Shown one piece after another: positions 17,100 through 25,091 of a stretch of DNA of 64,000 nucleotides (the stretch's first letter is position 1; every line of letters begins with the position of its first letter). Under the pieces are notes generated by a model. The model ran no database searches, was not told the origin of the DNA, and was given only the letters and a program-made list of their open reading frames with translations. The stretch is from Clostridiaceae bacterium (GTDB taxonomy: Bacteria > Bacillota > Clostridia > DSM-8532): contig JAAYLX010000025.1 in NCBI GenBank assembly GCA_012521705.1, positions 1 to 64,000 of the forward strand, given 5' to 3'. The position numbers were made by a program, and so were the translations under genes.

Positions 17100-17951
17100 A
17101 TGAAGGTTACAATTTTGCTGGAGAATACCAGCTTGTATAGCAAATACTACAACTCCGAACACGGTTTTTCCGCCTGGATAGAAGATGAAGATGTGAAGGT
17201 TCTTTTGGACTGCGGCTTTTCCGACAAATTCATTCAGAATGCCGAAGCTATGGGAATAGACCTCCGTCAGGCTGATTACGTTATTCTGTCCCATGGACAC
17301 TGGGACCATACAGGAGGGCTTAAATACCTTATCAAATACTACAAGGATAAAGCAATGGCCAGAAAGCCAATCCTTCTGTACACCAGTGATGATATTTTCC
17401 TGAAGAGATATGAGTTCAACTGGAATACCCAGGTCGGTCTTGATGTGGACAAGGAAGTCATGGAACAATATTTTGACGTAAGGGTTACCCCTGAACCACT
17501 TTGGCTTACAAAGAACCTGTGCTACATGGGTCTGACTGAAAGAACCAACGATTATGAGCATATCCATCCCCAGACTTCTCAGCAGCTTCGCAATGGCGTA
17601 TGGTGCGATGATGTTGTGGATGAAGATACCCAGCTTTGCTATCGCCATAAGAATGGAAAGGAAGTAAGCGTGGTTGCTACATGTGCTCACTACGGAATTT
17701 GCAATATTATGGAGTATGCAAAGAAACTTACCGGAGCACAGCAGATACATACATATCTTGGTGGTTCACATCTGCGTATTGATGAAGTGCCCCAGTCACA
17801 GGTCGATAAAACATGTGAGTATGTAAAAGCTCAGAATATCAAGAATTTCTATATCTGCCACGATACCGACCTGCACTGCAAGAAGGCACTGTGGAATGCA
17901 TGTCCCGGCAGCAAGGAAGCAGGTACCGGCCTTGTGCTTGAGTTAGACTAA
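17100..17951 (+). CDS. Metallo-beta-lactamase-fold protein, DHPPS-like subgroup
   Basis: 283 residues. The HGHWDH motif, TCAHYGICN, GGSHL and the terminal CHD motif match the MBL subgroup annotated as 7,8-dihydropterin-6-methyl-4-aminobenzene-phosphate synthase-like. That group has few tested functions in bacteria. It is co-oriented with and 43 bp after the GntR gene, so probably in its transcription unit. It differs in architecture from the lactonase-like enzyme at 15378, so the locus carries two unrelated MBL enzymes. The substrate is unknown. Confidence 0.75.
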   Translation: MKVTILLENTSLYSKYYNSEHGFSAWIEDEDVKVLLDCGFSDKFIQNAEAMGIDLRQADYVILSHGHWDHTGGLKYLIKYYKDKAMARKPILLYTSDDIFLKRYEFNWNTQVGLDVDKEVMEQYFDVRVTPEPLWLTKNLCYMGLTERTNDYEHIHPQTSQQLRNGVWCDDVVDEDTQLCYRHKNGKEVSVVATCAHYGICNIMEYAKKLTGAQQIHTYLGGSHLRIDEVPQSQVDKTCEYVKAQNIKNFYICHDTDLHCKKALWNACPGSKEAGTGLVLELD

Positions 17952-18002
17952 TAAATCTTTTTCAAAAGTTCCTGTTCACAATTAATCTAAAAATAAGATG
18001 TA

Positions 18003-18034
18003 AAATCTGCTCCTCATGCGGGAGCAGATTTTTT
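18003..18034 (+). terminator. Rho-independent terminator
   Basis: AAATCTGCTCC pairs with GGAGCAGATTT, followed by a T run. It ends the GntR-MBL transcription unit. Confidence 0.92.
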
Positions 18035-18300
18035 GTTGCAATGCGAAAGTGGAATCTGCATAGTTTTCACGTCCTCGGCATAGGGTAGCATTAATGTGCA
18101 AACGGCTCTGCCTTTGAACAAAACAATAGCTTTTCTAAGCAGGGGACGCGAAAAGATTTTGATGCTTGCACTTCTTTGCACTTTCTTAGACTTCTTCAGA
18201 CTTCTTTGGCAGCTGCTTATTAGGTGAGTTATTAACTCCATTCACATCAATGTCATGATTGCAAATTAGCTTCAGTGTTAAGGATCGGACGTCCAAATCC
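18035..18300. other. Intergenic region with inverted copies of a 16-bp motif
   Basis: There is no credible gene here. TTTTCACGTCCTCGGC at 18064-18079 is the exact reverse complement of GCCGAGGACGTGAAAA found at 34968-34983. A degenerate forward copy (AGGGGACGCGAAAAG) lies at 18141-18155. The two copies here could pair as a long-range hairpin. A GGACGTCC palindrome is near 18288-18295, just before the promoter of the response regulator. Confidence 0.5.
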
Positions 18301-18328
18301 TTTACAAGGAAGTTTTTTACTATATAAT
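18301..18328 (+). promoter_or_regulatory. Putative sigma-A promoter of the two-component operon
   Basis: TTTACA (18301-18306), a 16-base spacer and TATAAT (18323-18328) lie 40 bases before the response-regulator ATG. Confidence 0.55.
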
Positions 18329-18368
18329 AATAATGAGACAAACAAAACATCAGGCTTTGGGTGATAAT

Positions 18369-19988
18369 ATGGAAAAGGTCTTAATCGTAGATGACGAGCC
18401 GAAGGTATGCCAGCTTATATGTGAGCTTATAGACTGGAAAGCTTTTGACATGGAAATCGCAGGGACTGCCCACGATGGTTTCAATGCCCTGAACCTTGTC
18501 ATTGAACTCGAGCCTGACATTATTATCACCGACATCCGTATGCCTGGTTATGACGGCCTCGAGCTGATAAACAGGATAAAAGAATCCGGATCGGATGCTG
18601 AAATAATCATTATCAGCGGATACAGCCATTTCGAATATGCACAGAGAGCGATAAAATACGGTATTGAGGAGTATTTATTAAAGCCCATTAAAAAAGACGA
18701 ACTTGAAAGAACACTTCTGAAACTCCACGACAAGATAAAGCTGAAAAAAGAGAAACTGTCAAGGGAAGAGCAGATTAATCTCAGACTTCAAAAGGACATG
18801 AAAAAACTCAGGTCCAGTTTCATTACCGAGATAAGATCGGGAGAAATAACTTTTGAAAGTGATGACGAGGAAGCCAACATAGAGTATATCAACGAAAACT
18901 ACCACTTCGATCTTAAGCCGGGCAGCTTTCAGGTAGCCGCGGTGAAAATTGATTGCGATGAGGGATATGAAAGAAGCATCAATATTCTGATGCCCAAATG
19001 CATAGAGGTACTGGAAACCAGAATGAAACCTCTTTGCTATGATATGGAGATTTTCACCGAAGACAGAACCATCTATTGTCTTCTCAACTTCGACAGAAAG
19101 TCTTCAAAACCTATCAGAAAGAGTTTAAAGTCGGCTCTGGATGAGCTGTTAATTCAGAGCGCCCCCTTTGAATGCGTACATATCACTCTCTGCGTGGGAA
19201 GTGTCATAAATGACATCAAAGATCTCAGAGATTGTTTCAAAACCACTGATTTCGCCGTAAAAGAAAGGCTTTTGACCGGGACCGGAAAACTCATTGAGGA
19301 TGTACCCTACCGGGAAAATCCGGTATTGATGAATTCACTTCTTTCACAAATAAACAAATCCATGTCGTCTGCGTTGGAAATACTGGACGCTGACGCTGTC
19401 TCAGATATTATTGACTCGGTAAAGCTTAAGATTATATCAGGACAGACCTTTACAGGCAATGAAATATTCCAGCTTGCAGAGCAGATCGTAAACATCTATC
19501 TTATGTCCATGCGAAACAACAATATCGATGTTCCGGGGAACGACCAACTGATAAATGATTTCAAAAGCTACGCTGACAGATGCGCTACCATACACGAGCT
19601 TTTCGGAACGCTTAACAGGACAATCAGCGCATCTTTGCAGGCCATTATTGAAAAAAAGAGACAGGACGATACCCGGCCAATACGCCTGGCAAAGAATTAT
19701 ATCCAGCAGAACTACATGAATCCGGTTACTCTTGAAGAGGTAAGTGAGCTTGTGGGATTTAATTCTTCCTATTTCAGCACTTTGTTTAAAAAAGAGACAG
19801 GTATAAACTTTGTCCAGTACCTCTCTGAAATCCGGATGGAAAAGGCCAAGGAGCTGTTGAAGGAAACCAACCTAAGCGTGGCCGCCATCTGTGAGAAAGT
19901 AGGGTACTCGGATCTCAAACATTTTACCAAGTCATTCAAAAAGGCTACCGGGATTAAGCCCAATGAATACAGGAAACTATATTCTTAA
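18369..19988 (+). CDS. YesN-type response regulator with AraC DNA-binding domain
   Basis: About 539 residues from ATG 18369; ATG 18333 is in frame but has no ribosome site. The receiver domain (1-125) has Asp9/Asp8-type acidic residues and phospho-acceptor Asp55 (TDIRMPGYDG). A long helical linker region with a GGDEF-like-sized insert of unknown fold (about 150-420) follows. The AraC tandem helix-turn-helix domain is at the C-terminus (LEEVSELVGFNSSYFS and AAICEKVGYSDLKHFTKSF). It is the partner of the kinase 15 bp downstream and probably activates the second transporter through the phased repeats at 21041-21097. Confidence 0.9.
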   Translation: MEKVLIVDDEPKVCQLICELIDWKAFDMEIAGTAHDGFNALNLVIELEPDIIITDIRMPGYDGLELINRIKESGSDAEIIIISGYSHFEYAQRAIKYGIEEYLLKPIKKDELERTLLKLHDKIKLKKEKLSREEQINLRLQKDMKKLRSSFITEIRSGEITFESDDEEANIEYINENYHFDLKPGSFQVAAVKIDCDEGYERSINILMPKCIEVLETRMKPLCYDMEIFTEDRTIYCLLNFDRKSSKPIRKSLKSALDELLIQSAPFECVHITLCVGSVINDIKDLRDCFKTTDFAVKERLLTGTGKLIEDVPYRENPVLMNSLLSQINKSMSSALEILDADAVSDIIDSVKLKIISGQTFTGNEIFQLAEQIVNIYLMSMRNNNIDVPGNDQLINDFKSYADRCATIHELFGTLNRTISASLQAIIEKKRQDDTRPIRLAKNYIQQNYMNPVTLEEVSELVGFNSSYFSTLFKKETGINFVQYLSEIRMEKAKELLKETNLSVAAICEKVGYSDLKHFTKSFKKATGIKPNEYRKLYS

Positions 19989-20003
19989 CACAGGAGCAGG
20001 AAG

Positions 20004-21014
20004 ATGATACGCAGGGGCAAGGACTATATTTCATACAGAATAATGTTGATGACAATAATTCTATGTGTTTGCACATCTGTACTGCTCATCGTGCTCGGTA
20101 TTATCGCAATTGATACAAAAAAGTATGGTTTTGTTTTTCTGATTTTTTCCATTGTTTATGTCCTCATCGGGTATGCCTCATACAGATGGATTTACATACC
20201 GTATAAGGAAAACATGAAAGTGTACAGGCTCTTTATTGACGGTTATACTTTGAGCGGAATTTTCGAACAGCGCATGTTTCTGAGCCCTGAACAGGAACAG
20301 GTAATAAACCGTTTCAAAGAAGAAATGAATATTAATGCACTTATAAACACATCCAAAAAGCAGGCAGAGTACCTTGCCCTGCAAAATCAGATAAATCCCC
20401 ATTTCCTGTATAACACTTTGGAGGGCATAAGGGGTGAAGCCCTGCATGCCGGGCTTTTCAATGTCGCAAAGATGACCGAGGCCCTGGCAACCTTTTTCCG
20501 TTATACCATTTCCAATCTGGAACACCTTGTTACCCTTGAGGATGAACTCAACAATATTGAAAACTACTATATTATCCAGCAGTACCGCTTCGAGGACAGG
20601 CTCAATCTCAGGATCCTGTCGGACCCAGGGGACGAGAAAAAGATGCTGAAATACAAGCTTCCTAAACTTACGCTCCAGCCAATAGTTGAAAACGCCATCT
20701 ATCACGGTATTGAGCGGAAAATTGGGAAGGGGAATATACTTATTAAGCTGGAATCCACAAAAAGCAGGCTTATTATAACTGTTTCAGATGACGGGCTTGG
20801 AATGGAACCGGATAAAGTCAATGAACTGAACAGAAGGCTTAACAGCTTTTCCCTGGATTATATCCAGTCCAAAGAAAACAAGGGCGGTATTGCCCTTATC
20901 AATGTTAATCGAAGGATAAAACTATTATTTGGAGAAGAATACGGAATCAGCATATACAGTACCCTTAATGCAGGGACCGATGTGGAAATCACGCTTCCTA
21001 TCATTACAAAATAA
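20004..21014 (+). CDS. YesM/LytS-type sensor histidine kinase without an extracellular sensor domain
   Basis: 336 residues. Two closely spaced membrane helices (about 12-32 and 40-60) leave almost no external loop. A His_kinase domain follows with NPHFLYNTLEG (phospho-acceptor His), then an HATPase_c domain with PIVENAIYHG (N box) and SDDGLGM (G box). Typical YesM proteins have a 200-residue extracellular cache domain; its absence suggests that sensing occurs in the membrane or through a partner such as a solute-binding protein. GGAGCAGGAAG upstream supports the start. Confidence 0.9.
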   Translation: MIRRGKDYISYRIMLMTIILCVCTSVLLIVLGIIAIDTKKYGFVFLIFSIVYVLIGYASYRWIYIPYKENMKVYRLFIDGYTLSGIFEQRMFLSPEQEQVINRFKEEMNINALINTSKKQAEYLALQNQINPHFLYNTLEGIRGEALHAGLFNVAKMTEALATFFRYTISNLEHLVTLEDELNNIENYYIIQQYRFEDRLNLRILSDPGDEKKMLKYKLPKLTLQPIVENAIYHGIERKIGKGNILIKLESTKSRLIITVSDDGLGMEPDKVNELNRRLNSFSLDYIQSKENKGGIALINVNRRIKLLFGEEYGISIYSTLNAGTDVEITLPIITK

Positions 21015-21040
21015 TTGTCCACATCACACAACCAGTTCAT

Positions 21041-21135
21041 CCAAAAAGAGCCCCTCTTTTACCAAAACATCCAAAAATATTCCCCATAACTCCAAAACCG
21101 CTCCCCTTAAAACCCGGTTGATCCGGTCATATAAT
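21041..21135 (+). promoter_or_regulatory. Second-transporter promoter with helically phased CCAAAA repeats
   Basis: CCAAAA occurs at 21041, 21062, 21071 and 21092, i.e. spacings of 21, 9 and 21 bp. Three copies are followed by CCCC about ten bases on (21051, 21082, 21103). The array ends next to a weak -35 (TTAAAA, 21107-21112) that is 17 bp from a perfect TATAAT (21130-21135). This is the geometry expected for an activator of the AraC type binding direct repeats on one DNA face. The adjacent response regulator is the obvious candidate. Confidence 0.6.
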
Positions 21136-21185
21136 GGTACTGTAAGCATAAACTGATTTTGAGCATATGGGTAAGGGTTAGAGCT

Positions 21186-22703
21186 ATGAGTGAGTATGTT
21201 GTTGAGGCAAAACACGTATGCAAAAGTTTCCGTGGGATAAAGGCGCTGGATGATGTCTACTTCAACCTGAAATCCGGTGAAGTAATGGCGCTTTTAGGAG
21301 AAAACGGAGCAGGAAAATCAACACTTGTTAAAATCCTGAGCGGGGTATACACAAGGGATGCCGGTGAGATTTATTACTACGGCAAACAAGTCGGACACAT
21401 TGATCCCCAGGTGGCTCAGGAATTGGGGGTTGCGATTATTCACCAGGAGCTGAATCTGTGTCCGCATCTGACTGTGGCTGAGAATATTTTCTTAGGCAGG
21501 GAACTGACAAGTTCGGGGTTGTTGTCAGACAAAGAAATGAACAGGCAGACAGCGGAACTCCTGGAAAAAATGGATCTTGATTTGAGACCGGACACTATTG
21601 TGGGTGATTTGTCTGTCTCAAAACAGCAAATGGTGGAGATAGCCAAGGCAATATCCACCAACGCCAGAATCCTTATTATGGATGAGCCCACATCAGCATT
21701 GACTTCAAAGGAAATCGACTTTTTGTTCGCTACAATCAACAAACTTAGAAACGAAGGCTGCGGAATCATTTACATATCACATCGTCTTGAAGAATTAAAA
21801 CATATCGCAGACCGCGTCACCATAATGAGGGACGGTAAATATATCTTGACTTCTGAGTTTTCCGATATTTCCATGGACGAAATAATTGCAAATATGGTCG
21901 GCCGCGAAATAAAGGAAAAGTTCCCAAGAATCGAACTTAACAGGGGCAAAAAAATATTTGAGGTTAAAAATCTGAACGCCGGCCGAATGGTCAGGGATAT
22001 CAACCTTGAGTTATATGAAGGCGAGATAGTAGGGATAGCAGGTCTGGTAGGCTCAGGGCGAACAGAAACCACCAGAGCTATTTTCGGAGCTGACCCCAAA
22101 GAATCCGGGGAGATTATTTTAGATGGTAAAAAGGTTACAATCAATAATCCGAGAGATGCCATTAACGCAGGAATTGTTCTGGTACCCGAGGACAGAAAAA
22201 AAGACGGCCTTTGCACAAGGCTTAGCATCAGCGAAAACATTTCATTGCCCAATCTGGATTTCCTCTGTGATAAATTAGGTATTTTGAGCAGCAAAAAAGA
22301 AGAGCGGTTAGTTAATAAAGCAGTGGAGGAGCTGCAAATTAAACTGGCTGATGTTCAGGCCGATGCTGCAAGTCTTTCGGGCGGTAACCAGCAGAAAATA
22401 GTTGTGGCTAAATGGCTCGCCCGCAATTCACGGGTGGTTATGTTCGACGAGCCTACCAGAGGTATTGACGTTGCTGTCAAGGTTGAGATCTATAATATTA
22501 TGAATGACCTCAAGAGGCAGGGAATCGGTGTACTTTTCGTTTCATCCGAGTTGCCCGAGATATTGGGAATCAGCGACAGGATCATTGTCATGTGTGATGG
22601 AAGGATAACTGCCGAACTGGACAGGAATGAAGCCACACAGGATATTATTCTGAAATACGCAACCATGTTTGAAAATAAAATCCAGTCAACAAAGGAGGCC
22701 TAA
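21186..22703 (+). CDS. Sugar ABC transporter ATP-binding protein 2 (RbsA/MglA type)
   Basis: 505 residues from ATG 21186; the frame is open to 21159 but that start lacks a ribosome site. Two ABC domains: first Walker A GENGAGKST, Walker B LIMDEPTSALT, then the second-half motifs GLVGSGRTE, LSGGNQQKIVVAKWL and FDEPTRGIDVA. It is a paralogue of 11822-13336. It forms an operon with the permease (six bases downstream) and probably the binding protein. Confidence 0.93.
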   Translation: MSEYVVEAKHVCKSFRGIKALDDVYFNLKSGEVMALLGENGAGKSTLVKILSGVYTRDAGEIYYYGKQVGHIDPQVAQELGVAIIHQELNLCPHLTVAENIFLGRELTSSGLLSDKEMNRQTAELLEKMDLDLRPDTIVGDLSVSKQQMVEIAKAISTNARILIMDEPTSALTSKEIDFLFATINKLRNEGCGIIYISHRLEELKHIADRVTIMRDGKYILTSEFSDISMDEIIANMVGREIKEKFPRIELNRGKKIFEVKNLNAGRMVRDINLELYEGEIVGIAGLVGSGRTETTRAIFGADPKESGEIILDGKKVTINNPRDAINAGIVLVPEDRKKDGLCTRLSISENISLPNLDFLCDKLGILSSKKEERLVNKAVEELQIKLADVQADAASLSGGNQQKIVVAKWLARNSRVVMFDEPTRGIDVAVKVEIYNIMNDLKRQGIGVLFVSSELPEILGISDRIIVMCDGRITAELDRNEATQDIILKYATMFENKIQSTKEA

Positions 22704-22709
22704 TAGTAT

Positions 22710-23747
22710 ATGGACCTGGAAAGAAAAAACTTCTGGAAGAGAGTTATTACTAAAAGAGGTATGGGACAGGTAATCACGGTTACCTTTGGGTTAATCATTC
22801 TCTGTGCAGTTTTCGGAGTTATAAATCCAATATTCTTCTCGCAAAAAAACGTAGGAAACCTGCTTCGTCAGATTGCACCCATACTTATTATCGGTATCGG
22901 CCAGTCCTATGTACTCATTACCGGTAACATTGACTTGTCCATAGGTTCGGTTGTGGGAATGAGCTGTATGCTTTCAGCCACTCTTATGACCAAGGGAACA
23001 AATCCCTGGACGGCTGTGTTTATAACCGTTGTATGCTGTCTTCTCATTGGCTTCGTCAACGGTGTTCTGGTGGCAAAGTTCAAACTGCCTCCCTTTATCG
23101 CAACCCTGGGTACCATGACAATGGCAAGAGGTATTGCCCAGATTGTAAACAACAACTATAACACCGACTCCATAGGGGACGCGGCAAGGGGATTTCGCAA
23201 TTTCTTCTACTACGGTTCAACTCTGGGCCTTTACAATGCAGTCTGGATCGCGTTTGTAATATGGTTCATATTCAACTTCATATTGGGCAAGACCCGGACA
23301 GGTCGCCATATTTATGCTGTGGGCAGCAATATTGACGCGGCTAAATTATCAGGAGTAAACATCTTTTCCACAACAACCAAAGCATACCTTGTAAGTTCTT
23401 TCTGCTCATGCATAGTAGGCCTGATTATATGCGCCACAAGCGGTATGGGCACCATGGACGCAGGTAACTCGTATGAAATGTACGCAGTTGCGGCATCCGT
23501 TATAGGAGGGGTAAGTACCCTTGGTGGCCGCGGAATACTGCTGGGAACTGTAATAGGCGCTTCCATCTGGGGTGTTCTGCAGAACGGTCTTCAGTTTGCA
23601 GGAGCTCCGGTGGCTATAAGAAATATTGTAATCGGTATCATTGTTATCGTATCAGTTCTTCTGGACATCGTAGTTCGCAATGACAAGCTGATTAGAAGAA
23701 AAGGACTTATGGCATCTGCAAAACAAAAAGGCGCTGAAAACGCTTAG
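22710..23747 (+). CDS. Sugar ABC transporter permease (RbsC/MglC type)
   Basis: 345 residues with about ten hydrophobic segments. BPD_transp_2 motifs TGNIDLSIGSVVG, LPPFIATLGTMTMARG and GGVSTLGGRGILLGT are present. AAAGGAGG precedes the start. It is the only permease of this second system, presumably a homodimer. Confidence 0.92.
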   Translation: MDLERKNFWKRVITKRGMGQVITVTFGLIILCAVFGVINPIFFSQKNVGNLLRQIAPILIIGIGQSYVLITGNIDLSIGSVVGMSCMLSATLMTKGTNPWTAVFITVVCCLLIGFVNGVLVAKFKLPPFIATLGTMTMARGIAQIVNNNYNTDSIGDAARGFRNFFYYGSTLGLYNAVWIAFVIWFIFNFILGKTRTGRHIYAVGSNIDAAKLSGVNIFSTTTKAYLVSSFCSCIVGLIICATSGMGTMDAGNSYEMYAVAASVIGGVSTLGGRGILLGTVIGASIWGVLQNGLQFAGAPVAIRNIVIGIIVIVSVLLDIVVRNDKLIRRKGLMASAKQKGAENA

Positions 23748-23759
23748 ACTTCCGGTAGT

Positions 23760-23786
23760 TAATAATCAATTAAACATTGATTATTA
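23760..23786. repeat. Perfect 11-bp inverted repeat between permease and binding-protein genes
   Basis: TAATAATCAAT and ATTGATTATTA flank loop TAAAC. There is no T run, so it is not a terminator. Such hairpins often protect the 5' end of a highly expressed binding-protein mRNA or mark a processing site. Confidence 0.5.
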
Positions 23787-23818
23787 TCAATACAAAATTA
23801 ATTTAAGGAGGATGTTAA

Positions 23819-24808
23819 ATGAAGCGTAGAATTTTTGCCATGATTTTAGCTCTTGTGGTATTCACAATGATGGTGGCAGGTTGTGGCGCAAATCAGACAC
23901 CGGCTACAGGCAACGAAGAAACTCCGGCTAACACAACAAACAATGAACCTGCAGGTGGCGACAACAAGGCAGCTGACGAAAAAAGCATTTTCTTAATTAC
24001 AATGGACCAGATGGACCAGCACTGGGTTAACGTGGACGCTGGATGTAAAAAAGCTGTTCAGGAACTGGGCAATGTAAAATACACATGGCTTGCTCCTGAC
24101 GTAAAAGACGATGCTAAACAGATTGAATGTATCAACAATGCCGTAGCAGGCGGAGCAGATGCTATTCTTCTTGCAGCCAACGGTCCGAGTGCAGTTACCG
24201 CAGCTTTGGAAGAAGCACAAAAAGCAGGTGTTAAGATAATTTATGTTGACTCTGCTGCAGATTTCCCTGGTGAACAGACTCTTGCAACAGATAACACCGC
24301 AGCTGGTAAGACCGCCGGTGAGGAAATGCGCAAAGCTCTGGAAGCCAAGGGCATAACCGAAGGAAAGATCGGTATTGTCAATGTAAATGCGGCAACAGCT
24401 TCTGTTGTAGCCCGTGAAACAGGTTTCCGCCAGGCTTTTGAAGGAACAAAGTTCCAAATCCTCGAAACACAGTACAGTGAAGGCGACGCTGCTAAATCAA
24501 AGGATATTGCTGCCAACTACATAACACAGGGCTGCGTAGGTATCTTCGGAGCTAACGAAGGATGTACAGTTGGTGTGGGCAACGCTATCCAGGAAGCTGG
24601 AGATGACGTAATCGGAGTTGGATTCGATAAATCCGATACAATCCTTGAACTTATCAAGAACGGTTACCTTTTGTGCACAATGGCTCAGAACCCGGACGTA
24701 ATGGGATACGAAGGCCTTAAATCCGCAGTTAAGGTATTGAATGGCGAGACAGTAAGCCCAAACTATGTAGATACCGGTGTTACAGTAATAACCAAGGATA
24801 AGCTATAA
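23819..24808 (+). CDS. Sugar ABC transporter solute-binding lipoprotein 2
   Basis: 329 residues. A lipoprotein signal with VAGCG lipobox (Cys about 22) and a Thr/Asn/Glu-rich linker lead into the Peripla_BP_4 fold (motifs GGADAILLAANGPSA, ATDNTAAGKTAGEEM, GIFGANEG, GVGFDKSD). AAGGAGG lies before the ATG. It comes last in its operon, opposite to the first transporter. The ligand is unknown; sequence divergence from 10574-11737 suggests a different sugar. Two terminator-like hairpins follow. Confidence 0.92.
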   Translation: MKRRIFAMILALVVFTMMVAGCGANQTPATGNEETPANTTNNEPAGGDNKAADEKSIFLITMDQMDQHWVNVDAGCKKAVQELGNVKYTWLAPDVKDDAKQIECINNAVAGGADAILLAANGPSAVTAALEEAQKAGVKIIYVDSAADFPGEQTLATDNTAAGKTAGEEMRKALEAKGITEGKIGIVNVNAATASVVARETGFRQAFEGTKFQILETQYSEGDAAKSKDIAANYITQGCVGIFGANEGCTVGVGNAIQEAGDDVIGVGFDKSDTILELIKNGYLLCTMAQNPDVMGYEGLKSAVKVLNGETVSPNYVDTGVTVITKDKL

Positions 24809-24820
24809 TACCGTCAATTT

Positions 24821-24923
24821 CCGGGAGCAGCTGTATGCTCCCGGCAAATCAAATACCAGCCTTTTATTTGACAGAAAGCGGGGCTTGAGCTCATACAATG
24901 GGTTTTAAGGCCCCCGTTTTTTT
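24821..24923 (+). terminator. Hairpin plus Rho-independent terminator after the second transporter
   Basis: CCGGGAGC/GCTCCCGG (24821-24844) is a stable hairpin without T's. GCGGGGCTT/AAGGCCCCCG (24878-24916) is followed by seven T's and is the terminator. Confidence 0.8.
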
Positions 24924-24992
24924 GGATTTTTTACTCCAAGGTGCAAAATTCGACTAATACTATCATTATACCATAAAAACAACAGGTAAACT

Positions 24993-25022
24993 TTGACACT
25001 ACTCCGTACTATCTTGTATAAT
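24993..25022 (+). promoter_or_regulatory. Strong sigma-A promoter of the chemoreceptor gene
   Basis: A consensus TTGACA (24993-24998) and a consensus TATAAT (25017-25022) are separated by 18 bases. The receptor is therefore a separate transcription unit rather than part of the transporter operon. Confidence 0.75.
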
Positions 25023-25091
25023 TAATAACATAGTAATTAACATATGCAACAAAAAAAATAAAGTATCACCATCAAGGTGGAGGGTAGGACT

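Noticed and set aside
17046-17750. 234-codon minus-strand frame opposite the DHPPS-like MBL gene
   Set aside because: The plus strand carries an unbroken MBL gene with catalytic motifs; the antisense frame has none.
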